NCBI GenBank assembly: GCA_019916065.1
Contig: CM034233.1
Location: 43,106,750 to 43,170,749, forward strand
From: Vitellaria paradoxa
Lineage: Eukaryota > Streptophyta > Magnoliopsida > Ericales > Sapotaceae
DNA length: 64,000 bases
Direction of reading: 5' to 3'
Positions 31,801-35,819 of this stretch are shown in pieces. Below the pieces are notes generated by a model. It was not told the origin of the DNA. It was given only the letters and a program-made list of their open reading frames with translations, and ran no database searches. The position numbers and the translations under genes were made by a program. The number at the start of each line of letters is the position of its first letter. Position 1 is the stretch's first letter.

Positions 31801-34441
31801 AGAAAGAATAGAGAGAAAGCAAGAGAAAGAAGAAAGTAGAGAAGAAGAGAAGAAGAATTAGAAGAAAAGAGGGGAAAGAAAAACACAGCCACCGATATTA
31901 TTCAATCAATCATCAATCCTCTTCTGTTAACCCTAATTAGGGTTTAAATAGAAAACATCATGGGCCTAACACAAAAGGTCTAAAATAAAATAAACCGATA
32001 CTAAAATAGCCCAAAAACAAATGGGTCCAAATAACCTCTAATAATATAAACTCATTATTAATAAAACTCAAAACAAATGGGTCCAAATAATAAATAATAA
32101 TAATAATAATAAGAAATAAATTTAAAAATTGATATCCTCATCAGAAACCCTATCCAAGGAAAAATATCACAAACTTTTGCCTTACCAAACGTTAGTTACA
32201 AAGCTTCAACCTCGCAATAGACGTGATTCCTTGACTCTATATTGTTGAATTTTCGTTCGACTCCTCAATTCACCAAATCTTAGATGAAAGCTTTCTTCGA
32301 CTCCTCGAATAACATGCACCAAGTCCTCGGTACTTGCTGAATCCTCAGCTTTTATGATTCGAACTCCTTCAAATCACGCACGCTCGATGATCTTGGCTAA
32401 GTTGTTGAGAGAATACTCTACAATTGCTGTTCGTTTATCTTTTGAATTTGTTTCTCTTCATATGGGACTCTTGACGTGTCCCAAAATATATAGGGAATGA
32501 AATCTTGACGTATAGGTTTCCAAAACGCAATTTGGAAACTGAAATTGCGACCCTCGTAGAATAACTCTTCCCATAGCCTTCCCGCATGTCCAAAGTCTGA
32601 AAACAACTTCTTCGTATTATGCCGCGGCTTCCTATAAAGTGGCTATTTTGAACTTTGCGGACTTTCAGGCTTATTCTGAGACTTTTACAATTCATTCTGA
32701 TTCGAAACTCTGATGTCTTAACGTACGTCTAAGTTTATAAGTAACAAAATTCTATTTTGACTATATTGACTTTCTCTCAACACAATAAATACACTGACTT
32801 AATGTGGGATGCTGCAATATTATGCCCCTTAATTTAACAGTCTGTAAGCTATATCTACAGTCCCTGCTCAGGTATGGAGCAAATGTGGCCTGCTTACTTT
32901 TAATAATGATGGAACATGTTGAAACAAAAAACTAAAATTGGAAGGGTAGTTTAGAGCTAATACAAAGCGATCAATTAATTAATGTGAACTATTTATTAAT
33001 TAAAAGTGTTGATGAAATGCTGCTGGCAGCTGACTGTTGGTCTATGTATTCTAGGTCCGGTTGTCATGGACATGTCAGGATATTCTGAGAAGGGTTTCAA
33101 GAGAAAACTTGCTGTGCAAGCTCTTTTTGGAAAGGTTTATTATCTATCTGAGGTAAGAGGCTGATTGGACCATGGGTCGTCCTCCTTTAGCTCTTATATT
33201 CCTTCCATTTGTTAAGTTACATATATATATATATATATATATTTTTTTTGTAATTTGATAATTTGGTTCACTGAATCATCTTTTTCAACACACGTATATC
33301 TGATTCATCTTAGATTGAGAACAGATTAACAGTGAATACCAGCCAATCACTATCTGTTGAAAGCTTATATTAAGTTCAAAAAAAGAAAAATAACATTTAT
33401 TTTCCATGAAATTATTAAAAAGTTCTCATTTTCTAAGAGATTGAATCAAAACACCAGTGGAATAATAATTTCAATATTTTCAAAATGCCAAAAACATACC
33501 AAAATTCATCTTAATGTAACAAAATGATATGTGGTTTAATAAATTTATTGATAGCCTTGGATTTCAGTTTATACTTACAGACATTTTTTATACATGTTTT
33601 GAAAATATTGTGCCTCTTTTGAAATGTTTCCAAAATATTTCATAAACATTTTTGAAATGTTTTGTTCCATGCTAACCGAAATACTTTGCCGAAATGAAAT
33701 GTTAATCAATGATCAAGTTTGACAATAGTTTTTTTTTTTTTTTTTCATATTGCTCAATAAATGATGTCAGTGTTTGGTAACATGAAGCAGCCACCATAAG
33801 TTAAGTTCGTTGTGGCAATTTTTGTATACCACCTAATTGAATGCATGTGCTATATTCTATTGATAACGGATATATAGACAAGCTGTTGGAACTCATCACA
33901 TGTTCTAGCTGTTCTGGTAAAACTTTTGTACTCAAGTTTAGACAAATTTTGATTTTTCTGCTCAAATCTGGGGACCAAAAGTAGCCACAGAGTTTGAGTA
34001 TGGTTATTCTAAGGATTTGAAGAGGTAAGGACTATGTTATTTTCTATTGGGTACCGATAAGAGTGTTATTAGTACCAATTTGTGAAGTTAGTTCTCTACT
34101 TTAGTGCTGAAGTGATCAAGTGCTGAAGTGATCAAGGTTTTATTTTACTTTCTGGATCAGCTGCCAGACTTCTGTTTGAAGGATAGCTCTTTAATCGTGA
34201 AAGAAATATTTGGAGTTGCAGAGTAAGCATCTTCCCTGGAACTTTTACTCAATCAGCAAACTACCATTTATAGTTTCAGTGGCAATTTATAATATTTCTG
34301 GTTTTCAATTATCCCAGTGAAGATGCTGAGAAACTTCGGCTACACACACTTTCAGAAGCTGGGGATGTGAGTTCATTAGAGAAGATGGTTGATGGTTCAG
34401 ATTCAGAAGATTTTAGTGATGCCTCGTCCAATGCTACTTGA
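3606..34441 (+). CDS. Six-exon gene for a plastid-targeted, membrane-anchored helical (armadillo-like) plant protein
   Basis: Joining 3606-4193, 4536-4634, 5023-5200, 33055-33152, 34161-34222 and 34318-34441 gives one open frame of 382 codons ending in TGA. Every junction is GT-AG, with introns in phase 0, 0, 1, 0 and 2. Residues 1 to about 90 are rich in Ser, Thr and Arg (poly-Ser near 75-87), as in a chloroplast transit peptide. An acidic run lies near 119-129 and a hydrophobic helix near 161-182. The part after residue 197 is amphipathic helices with an acidic Ser-rich tail. It resembles a plant-specific chloroplast family annotated as armadillo-like repeats; I recall this only loosely and know of no function. 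Likely cleaved on import and anchored by the single helix. The exons show no stops or frameshifts despite the 27.9 kb third intron, which implies a functional gene. It stands alone, with no other host gene in the window. Confidence 0.85.
4536..4634 (+). CDS. Exon 2 of the split gene
   Basis: 33 codons, phase 0 at both ends. The acceptor 'ttttcag' precedes GTC AAT, and the exon ends CAA AAG before 'gttaga'. It encodes [15 protein letters not shown] and the following helix. Confidence 0.85.
4769..4801 (+). repeat. C23-A10 homopolymer in intron 2
   Basis: An uninterrupted run of 23 C (4769-4791) is followed directly by A (4792-4801 onward), inside intron 2 (4635-5022). Runs like this are unstable and error-prone to assemble, so the exact length is uncertain. 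Confidence 0.9.
5023..5200 (+). CDS. Exon 3 of the split gene
   Basis: 59 codons plus one base. The acceptor 'cacatgcag' precedes ACA GGT, and the exon ends AAA G before 'gtaatt', so the following intron is in phase 1. It encodes [18 protein letters not shown] and two further predicted helices. Its donor opens the 27,854 bp third intron. Confidence 0.87.
5750..6722 (-). pseudogene. Endogenous pararetrovirus fragment: capsid-region reading frame, decayed
   Basis: On the minus strand, pieces of one polyprotein region can be aligned to the larger viral copy at 52.6-53.6 kb. They are an acidic Ser/Glu/Pro-rich stretch (about 6540-6345), the motif [11 protein letters not shown] (about 6280; WRDIFFEMHSW in the larger copy), a segment sharing [18 protein letters not shown] residues (about 6080-6020), and a basic Lys-rich stretch (about 5860-5812). 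Frames are broken by stops and shifts, so nothing is expressible. The 3' limit fades near 5750-5800. It was once continuous with 14773-15243; a gypsy element now separates the two parts. Confidence 0.78.
6491..6672. repeat. 91 bp tandem duplication within the viral fragment
   Basis: Two copies of a 91 bp unit (6491-6581 and 6582-6672) are followed by a 7 bp start of a third ('tagattc'). They differ at only a few bases. The larger viral copy has no counterpart that I can see, so the duplication probably arose after integration. Confidence 0.85.
6728..7081 (-). repeat. Gypsy 2 left LTR (element 3' LTR)
   Basis: 354 bp, starting TGATATGGCATGC and ending GTCCGCACCA on the plus strand, followed by the internal sequence 'actcttccaggtggg'. 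Gypsy 1 also has 'actct' next to this LTR edge. The LTR lacks the insertions seen in the right LTR. Confidence 0.85.
7082..8350 (-). pseudogene. Gypsy 2 integrase and chromodomain, broken
   Basis: Minus-strand pieces encode an integrase core (about 8219-7694, including [12 protein letters not shown] and [17 protein letters not shown]) with the catalytic Asp and Glu contexts. The C-terminal region follows (7791-7264), then a short chromodomain piece near 7235-7150 reading [14 protein letters not shown]. The N-terminal zinc-finger segment is near 8220-8350. At least three frame changes separate these pieces. Confidence 0.8.
8351..9780 (-). pseudogene. Gypsy 2 reverse transcriptase and RNase H, broken
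   Basis: An open 253-codon stretch (9112-8351) holds the RNase H region ([19 protein letters not shown]; the equivalent in gypsy 1 reads EYDASG, so the usual catalytic Asp context is altered), followed by the start of the integrase zinc-finger region. Upstream (9780-9113) the reverse transcriptase is recognisable, including an YFDD-type active site near 9390-9375, but frameshifts and stops interrupt it. Confidence 0.8.
9781..12700 (-). pseudogene. Gypsy 2 gag and protease region, broken, with MITE insertion
   Basis: The minus strand shows the protease-to-RT linker ([10 protein letters not shown] near 10235-10205), an acidic Glu/Asp-rich stretch behind the zinc-knuckle position (10764-10507, matching the same region of gypsy 1), and gag sequence to about 12.5 kb. 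No single frame is long. Gag is split by the MITE at 11414-12285. The Trp codon in GRPW is intact here, whereas gypsy 1 has a stop at that codon. Confidence 0.7.
11414..12285. mobile_element. AT-rich MITE with inverted ends, inserted in gypsy 2 gag
   Basis: The left end 'gggttgtttggtaatg' and the right end (read as its reverse complement, 'gtgccgtttggtaatg') form imperfect terminal inverted repeats. Both ends continue with 'tttctgttt'-type pyrimidine words. The flanks are ctcaa on both sides (11409-11413 and 12286-12290), and gag-related sequence continues on both sides. The interior is about 85% AT with repeated 'tttattaaaaataatt' words and no coding capacity. The superfamily is unclear: ends containing 'gtttggtaa' resemble hAT-type MITEs, but the visible duplication is 5 bp rather than 8. 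Confidence 0.7.
12701..13764 (-). other. Gypsy 2 untranslated leader with short C-runs and ~22 bp repeats
   Basis: Non-coding leader between the primer-binding site and gag. It includes C10 at about 12727-12736 and another C-run near 13241. Three imperfect ~22 bp units at about 13135-13195 repeat 'ggaggtctggttct'. An 'accggag' motif occurs here and again in the gypsy 1 leader (31500-31620), supporting common descent. An 83-codon frame here (13795-13544, minus) looks accidental. Confidence 0.5.
13765..13776 (-). promoter_or_regulatory. Gypsy 2 primer-binding site (initiator tRNA-Met type)
   Basis: The minus strand reads TGGTATCAAAGC, one base from the usual plant tRNA-Met complement TGGTATCAGAGC. 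It lies 4 bases inside the right LTR, as expected for the start of minus-strand DNA synthesis. Confidence 0.75.
13781..14767 (-). repeat. Gypsy 2 right LTR (element 5' LTR), partly duplicated and interrupted
   Basis: Two tandem LTR copies are present. Copy A, 13781 to about 14191, begins TGATATAGCATGC. Copy B, about 14195-14767, lacks the first ~70 bp and ends GTCCGCACCA next to the TSD. Both are interrupted at the same internal point. Copy A carries 85 bp (13953-14037) equal to the first 85 bp of a 296 bp insert in copy B (14301-14596). The LTR was therefore interrupted first, and the interrupted LTR was then duplicated and trimmed. Confidence 0.7.
14301..14596 (-). mobile_element. Non-LTR retrotransposon 3' fragment inserted in the gypsy 2 LTR
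   Basis: The minus strand contains a segment I recognise as common in plant RTE-type LINE or related retroposon copies: 'cccactaggtggggtcggct' followed by 'ttcctctacctctcc' and 'caccttctaac'. It ends in a (TTTGG)n-like run on the plus strand (14570-14595). A 72-codon minus frame crosses it but is not a known protein. Confidence 0.45.
14773..15243 (-). pseudogene. Endogenous pararetrovirus fragment: coiled-coil and Pro-rich region
   Basis: The minus strand encodes a heptad-like stretch (15243 to about 15130; [20 protein letters not shown]) matching the coiled-coil segment of the large viral copy at about 51.95-52.02 kb (LEALTADLKANIESLHHQL). A Pro/Ser-rich part follows (14925-14773). Removing gypsy 2 and one gtagg copy lets the frame run on into 6722 and below, and the residues on each side of the join match one continuous stretch of the large copy near 52.49-52.54 kb. 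The pre-insertion order is thus clear. Confidence 0.75.
15238..15297 (+). pseudogene. Inverted snippet of the viral acidic region
   Basis: On the plus strand this reads [10 protein letters not shown], nearly the same as [10 protein letters not shown] encoded on the minus strand near 6440-6400. The two viral pieces meet back to back at about 15240, so the integrant contains an inversion junction between the coiled-coil segment and a second copy of the acidic segment. Confidence 0.65.
15327..16245 (+). pseudogene. RTE-type LINE reverse transcriptase C-terminal remnant
   Basis: Pieces of a plant non-LTR reverse transcriptase are readable in changing plus-strand frames: GLHQGSAL (from 15327), WCMLFVDD (about 15416; normally FADD), a C-terminal region with residues like 'RPVMLYG' near 15797, and '[16 protein letters not shown]' near 15935-15985. 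Many stops and shifts make it inactive. It is 5' truncated, as is usual for LINEs, and ends near 16.24 kb. Confidence 0.68.
16262..16420 (+). repeat. SINE-like fragment (weak)
   Basis: A box B-like word ('tgggtttaagcctc', 16328-16341) follows a tRNA-like 'aacataatattagag' stretch by about 25-30 bp. This spacing and wording occur in plant tRNA-derived repeats. No clear tail or TSD is seen. 16421-17070 holds nothing I recognise. Confidence 0.3.
17070..17179 (+). mobile_element. SINE-like element with box B and A-rich tail (weak)
   Basis: A box A-like 'gtgagatggtggctaat' (from 17083) and a box B-like 'gagttcaaacctta' (17132-17145) are followed by a long A tract (from 17156). A partial second copy of the head occurs at 17303-17335. 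The layout suits a tRNA-derived SINE, but the boxes are degenerate and I see no TSD. 17180-18125 is otherwise without recognised features. Confidence 0.38.
18135..19076. mobile_element. Short Mutator-like TIR element (942 bp)
   Basis: Inverted ends of about 95 bp: the left starts 'gggataattgcttttatc' and the right, reverse-complemented, starts 'gggttaattgcctttata'. The flanks gtttattta (18126-18134) and gtttattca (19077-19085) match at 8 of 9 bases, a Mutator-sized TSD. The interior has no transposase. It holds a ~51 bp imperfect direct repeat (from 18805 and 18856, 'acacccttgtactttac') and open stretches of about 64-84 codons on both strands that look incidental. Confidence 0.8.
19490..20249 (+). 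pseudogene. Truncated gypsy integrase remnant, plus strand
   Basis: Broken plus-strand frames contain integrase residues ([40 protein letters not shown] at 19571-19713). A C-terminal stretch (about 19900-20240) matches the region before the chromodomain of gypsy 2. The 5' part of the element is missing, so it is a 3' end fragment of the gypsy 2 family. 19086-19489 shows nothing recognisable. Confidence 0.78.
20250..20609 (+). repeat. 3' LTR of the truncated gypsy 2-family copy
   Basis: About 360 bp, opposite in orientation to the gypsy 2 LTRs but matching them: it starts 'tgcagacaccagtagagcaa' and ends 'aatattgcattctacatca' (gypsy 2 equivalents read 'tgcggacaccaatagagcag' and 'aatattgcatgccatatca'). 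The shared 'aaaggccttttatgtttggcc' block is in the middle. 20610-20892 is unassigned. Confidence 0.75.
20898..21086 (+). repeat. Copia 5' LTR
   Basis: 189 bp from TGTTAATGTAC to CAGTTTACA. Near its start it has two short 'ttaatgtac' repeats, and a TATA-like 'gtgtataaatacc' lies at 21016-21028. Confidence 0.85.
21087..21098 (+). promoter_or_regulatory. Copia primer-binding site (tRNA-Met type)
   Basis: TGGTATTAGAGC directly follows the LTR and differs at one base from the usual initiator tRNA-Met complement. An A-rich run of about 24 bases begins just downstream, near 21117. Confidence 0.8.
21120..22080 (+). other. Copia leader; gag region not recognisable
   Basis: Where gag should lie there is only GC-richer sequence with many 'tcgtc' and 'gtcgcc' words and no zinc knuckle or gag-like frame. 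Gag appears lost by deletion or decayed beyond recognition. The longest frame (21428-21625) has no known relatives. Confidence 0.45.
22081..22980 (+). pseudogene. Copia protease and integrase, broken
   Basis: The protease region begins near 22095 with a W-I-I-E-S-G-like start where the active site normally reads DSGA, so the catalytic Asp is lost. The integrase core (22631-22980) reads [16 protein letters not shown] and [12 protein letters not shown], keeping both Asp contexts. An in-frame TAA follows at about 22927, before NGFAERKN, which holds the Glu. It cannot be translated as one polyprotein. Confidence 0.75.
22981..25144 (+). pseudogene. Copia reverse transcriptase and RNase H, broken
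   Basis: Reverse transcriptase spans 23666-24367 in two open pieces: [17 protein letters not shown]...LVAKGYSQ in the first, and the catalytic [11 protein letters not shown] at 24184-24216 in the second. A TAG at 24074-24076 and further frame changes interrupt it. The RNase H C-terminal part (24812-25150) includes [14 protein letters not shown] and [10 protein letters not shown] purine tract 'gagggggag' at 25136-25144 directly precedes the 3' LTR. Confidence 0.8.
25145..25357 (+). repeat. Copia 3' LTR
   Basis: 213 bp ending CAGCTTACA. It is longer than the 5' LTR because the 'ttaatgtacattcat' motif near its start is repeated, and more diverged than the gypsy 1 LTR pair, so the insertion is older. 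25363-25537 is unique-looking intron sequence between the two elements. Confidence 0.82.
25543..25914 (-). repeat. Gypsy 1 left LTR (element 3' LTR)
   Basis: Starts TGATGCGGAACAAC and ends GATGTCCTCATCA on the plus strand. It contains a (TAA)n-like run near 25864-25890 and the palindrome aaccctaattagggtt at 25697-25712, next to 'taaata'. Confidence 0.9.
25697..25712 (-). promoter_or_regulatory. Palindromic telo-box pair beside a TATA-like motif in the LTR
   Basis: aaccctaattagggtt is a perfect 16 bp palindrome made of two inverted telo-box-like halves (AACCCTA). On the element's sense strand, TATTTA lies directly in front of it, a plausible core promoter. The same block is in the right LTR (31929-31944), and a near copy is in gypsy 2 (about 13884 and 14228). 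Function is inferred from position only. Confidence 0.4.
25978..29292 (-). CDS. Gypsy 1 pol: reverse transcriptase, RNase H, integrase, chromodomain
   Basis: 1,104-codon open frame. Reverse transcriptase occupies roughly residues 80-330, with the catalytic [11 protein letters not shown] near residue 275 (about 28470). RNase H follows from about 415 ([17 protein letters not shown]). An integrase HHCC zinc-binding region lies near 606-650 (HAGG..H, CRTCQ), then the core with Asp in SMDFVLGL (about 676), Asp in [10 protein letters not shown] (about 736) and Glu in [12 protein letters not shown] (about 772). The C-terminus has a chromodomain-like [16 protein letters not shown] (about 1020-1050), the module with which chromoviruses bind histone marks to target integration. 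It would copy element RNA and insert it. The frame is separated from gag-protease by one TGA at 29293-29295, so it probably needs readthrough or help from another copy. The first Met here is not a natural start. Confidence 0.92.
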   Translation of the reverse strand: MFDMDVTIRGRTNSCSFVFKGKKIHLNPLPPKPVDPHREKKIVETKGLHIISPKEFEREVVREFVVFAVIVKEVSSDSQPLVLEETHQVLQNFQDIFPEDLPDHLPPLRDIQHAIDFVPGSSLPNLPHYRMNPYEHAELQRQVGELLHTGFVRESLNPCAVPALLMPKKDGSWRMCVDSRAINKITVKYRFPIPRLDDMLDMMAGATIFSKIDLKSGYHQIRIRTGDEWKTAFKTKDGLYEWLVMPFGLSNAPSTFMRVMTQALRSFLGRFLVVYFDDILVYSKSKEEHVDHLSQVCSVLRKEKLYANWKKCSFFVDKISFLGFIVSSVGVAADPQKIQAIVDWAEPTSIHDVRSFHGIASFYRRFIKGFSTIMAPLTECMKGGDFKWTEEAARAFRAIKKKMTEAPVMRLPDFSKVFEVEYDASGVGIGGVLSQERHPIAYFSEKLGEAKRRYSTYDKELYAVVQALRHWRHYLLPREFVLYSDHEALRYLNSQKKLNYRHGRWSEYLQAYSFVLKHRKGIENLAADALSRRISLLTAMSVKVIGFERLKEDYMSCSDFKNIYVPVLEGRFDPSSDFRLQDGFLFKANKLCIPRTSVRDFIVWETHAGGLAGHFGRNKTIEEVERQFYWPSLKRDVARIISQCRTCQLAKQKKQNTGLYTPLPVPSCPWQDVSMDFVLGLPRTPKKHDSIFVVVDRFSKMAHFIPCSKTSDASRVAQLYFDEIVKLYGLPKTIVSDRDVRFTGHFWKTLWHLVGTKLNFSAAYHPQTDGQTEVVNRSLGNLLRCLVKENPKNWDLILPVAQLAYNSSVNRSSGMSPFEVVHGYKPRKPLDLIPMSMHSLVSMTAESFAQHLHDLHIEINKQLEASNASYKLQADAHKRHIEFNVGDFVMVRIRSERRPSGPGFKLHPRSAGPFKILKRVGLNAYIIDIPPEFGFSSTFNVEDLVAYKGQTIIPVNPFASSPNEPNPEPVSFLVEPNHDCIEPNHETNYELDSIPEPISLPTSTPVNFSHTDKIDTIISDQVVFTKEGPVQRYLVRWVGRPDSDCTWISSDILQRIDPDSLEFYRSQQDLSSPAASHTRVILPPTRVYERRRTVAQHLSLWLGD
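29293..30916 (-). pseudogene. Gypsy 1 gag and protease, lightly damaged
   Basis: The minus-strand gag starts at 30916 ([13 protein letters not shown]) with a coiled-coil-like stretch, then a retrotransposon-gag domain ([17 protein letters not shown]). Lesions are a one-base frameshift near 30425, a TAG near 30258 in a Gln-type position (LLD*WNNL), and a one-base shift inside the CCHC zinc knuckle near 29865. The protease follows with the active-site context [14 protein letters not shown] (about 29520). The frame then ends at TGA 29293-29295, where gypsy 2 has Trp in GRPWLFD. Downstream pol is in the same frame, so one base change would fuse them. Confidence 0.85.
30917..31759 (-). other. Gypsy 1 5' leader, GC-rich with CGCCGGA repeats
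   Basis: Untranslated leader between PBS and gag. 31495-31620 carries repeated 'cgccgga' and 'gccggag' words, and a GGC-rich run lies near 31670-31700. A 190-codon minus frame (31892-31320) reading into the LTR is probably accidental, although an upstream reading frame in the leader cannot be excluded. Confidence 0.5.
31760..31771 (-). promoter_or_regulatory. Gypsy 1 primer-binding site (initiator tRNA-Met)
   Basis: The minus strand reads TGGTATCAGAGC, the exact 12-base complement used by many plant retroelements, 3 bases inside the right LTR. Confidence 0.88.
31775..32143 (-). repeat. Gypsy 1 right LTR (element 5' LTR)
   Basis: 369 bp, the near-identical partner of 25543-25914, ending GATATCCTCATCA before the target duplication gaaac (32144-32148). 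32149-33054 is intron sequence with small incidental frames (such as 32606-32418 minus) and no recognised element. Confidence 0.9.
33055..33152 (+). CDS. Exon 4 of the split gene
   Basis: Begins after 'gtattctag' with GT, completing the Gly codon split with exon 3, then 32 codons ([20 protein letters not shown]...YYLSE) to the donor 'gtaagagg'. The frame match to exon 3 across 27.9 kb, and conservation-like composition, support the link. An AT run lies at 33222-33242 in the next intron. Confidence 0.82.
34161..34222 (+). CDS. Exon 5 of the split gene
   Basis: Acceptor 'tctggatcag', then 20 codons plus two bases ([20 protein letters not shown]), donor 'gtaagc'. Introns 4 (33153-34160) and 5 (34223-34317) contain only AT-rich sequence. 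Confidence 0.82.
34318..34441 (+). CDS. Exon 6 (last) of the split gene
   Basis: Acceptor 'ttatcccag'; one base completes Asp, followed by 40 codons ([15 protein letters not shown]... ) with an acidic Ser-rich end ([14 protein letters not shown]) and TGA at 34439-34441. The 3' UTR probably reaches about 34.7 kb; a clear poly(A) signal could not be chosen, although 'aataaataaataaa' occurs at 34725-34738. Confidence 0.82.
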
Positions 34442-34724
34442 TTCACACACATGTTTATTCAACCAAAATGGTCTCTGGAATGACATCTACAATGCATGCC
34501 TTCTATAACTTTTCTTTGAGGAGAGCTACTTTGTGAAATGTCTCAGCCCAGTTTTGTCATATATGAAATTGCATGTTATTGGGTAGAATGTATTTTGTTT
34601 CAATTTTGTTTGGAAAAATTATTAGGTCTGCCTGAAAAATGTGTTATGAGCTCCTTATGCCTGCTTTTAGAAATTTGTGAACATCTTGTTGTTGAATGCT
34701 CCCCCCCTCCCCCCAAAACCAAAA

Positions 34725-34756
34725 AATAAATAAATAAAAATAAAAATAAATAGAAA
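34725..34756. repeat. AAAT-type simple repeat
   Basis: A run of 'aaataaat' words just past the gene. 34757-35094 is AT-rich intergenic sequence with nothing recognised. Confidence 0.8.
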
Positions 34757-35099
34757 GAAAATTAATCTATAATATTCATAACAGTCACCCAGTAAGAAAA
34801 AAATAAAATATTACATAATAAGTTTGAATCTAATTACTCACAAGCTGGCACATCAAAAGACTACTATAGTCCGAAATCCAAAGTTTTAGATGGAATAAAA
34901 TAAATGACATAACTCTTGGGCAAAATCATCATTGAAAACAATCTCAATCTCATTACTTTTGCAAAATATTAAATGGAGAGGAATGACCTACTAAATCTTA
35001 GTAGTTAGAAAATCACTTAATGCTTATATGCCGTGGCTTTAGTGGAGGGTGAAATGTTTTATTCCAGGTCATGTATCAGGAATGAAATGTGTTAGGTTT

Positions 35100-35757
35100 T
35101 TTTTTGTAATTGGTAAATTAATAAAATAAAATAATAATTTTAAACTTGTATTTTTAGACATTTGGATAAAGTGACAGAGGTGTAGATTTAAAGATTTTTT
35201 GGAAAGATTCTTATTGCCTATGGAGGTTGCAAATATTTTAAAGAAGATTTTCTATGTTTAAGGAGGTTGAAAATTTTCCTAAGATTTTGAAAAGTCTCAT
35301 AAAAGATTTTAGAAATAGTAAATTACATAATCTTATGTAGGATTGAATTGCTGGAGTGTTCTATATATTGAAGCTTTCTCCAAGAGTTTCTACATTACAG
35401 AAAATGCGCGTAAGATAAAAAGCTGTTATATTAATTTAAAAGTACTCTTTCATCTCTTAGGCATATAACTTTGCATATTCTTAGTCCATGATATTCAAGG
35501 GATTGAAGATTGGTCTTTGTTACTGAGAGTTCATCATTTAGATACGTGCAGAATTAAAACAAACAAGATCGAGGGATGTCGATTGGGTAACTTTGTAGTT
35601 GTAACTTTATAACCCGTCTTATATAGTGAAAGAAGTTTGTGGTTTTCTTGGTTTGGGTTTTCTATATTGAATTCTTGTGTCATTTTATTTTTTCACACTT
35701 GTTTGTTTGGCCAATTGCTTGATACTATGCTTCACATATTTTTCTCAATTGGTATCA
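35100..35757 (+). repeat. Gag-only copia 5' LTR
   Basis: 658 bp ending TTTTTCTCA. It contains 'gtgttctatatattgaag' (35356-35373), a TATA-like element also present in the 3' LTR. Followed at 35760 by the PBS-like TGGTATCATAGCAG. Confidence 0.85.
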
Positions 35758-35759
35758 TA

Positions 35760-35773
35760 GCAGTTCGCCTATT
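35760..35773 (+). promoter_or_regulatory. Primer-binding site of the gag-only copia element
   Basis: TGGTATCATAGCAG lies two bases after the 5' LTR and matches the tRNA-Met complement except for one base (A to G/T class change at the eighth to ninth position). Confidence 0.75.
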
Positions 35774-35819
35774 TTGGTTTTAAAACTTTCAAAGGTGAGA
35801 TCTTAAGAAGCTAATATTA

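Larger units (their letters stand above)
25543..32143 (-). mobile_element. Gypsy 1: young, nearly intact Ty3/gypsy chromovirus, minus strand
   Basis: 6,601 bp with LTRs 25543-25914 (372 bp) and 31775-32143 (369 bp), both TG...CA, flanked by gaaac on both sides (25538-25542 and 32144-32148). By eye the LTRs differ at about five bases plus one 3 bp unit of a TAA repeat, so they are close to 98-99% identical. The order on the minus strand is PBS, gag, protease, RT, RNase H, integrase, chromodomain. The RT-to-chromodomain frame is open for 1,104 codons; gag-protease has a few lesions. It lies antisense to the host gene. Confidence 0.93.
5201..33054 (+). other. Intron 3: 27.9 kb intron filled with nested mobile elements
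   Basis: The donor 'gtaatttgg' at 5201 and the acceptor 'tgtattctag' ending at 33054 join exon 3 to exon 4 in phase 1. Unique-looking intron sequence remains at about 5201-5750 and 32149-33054; most of the rest is transposon or endogenous virus DNA, annotated separately. Gypsy 1 and gypsy 2 are antisense to the gene; copia, the LINE remnant and the gypsy fragment are sense. Confidence 0.82.

Noticed and set aside
31320..31892. 190-codon minus frame through the gypsy 1 leader and LTR
   Set aside because: It crosses the PBS and LTR border, is low-complexity and A/S-rich in the middle, and its first part recurs in the other LTR. It is most likely fortuitous.
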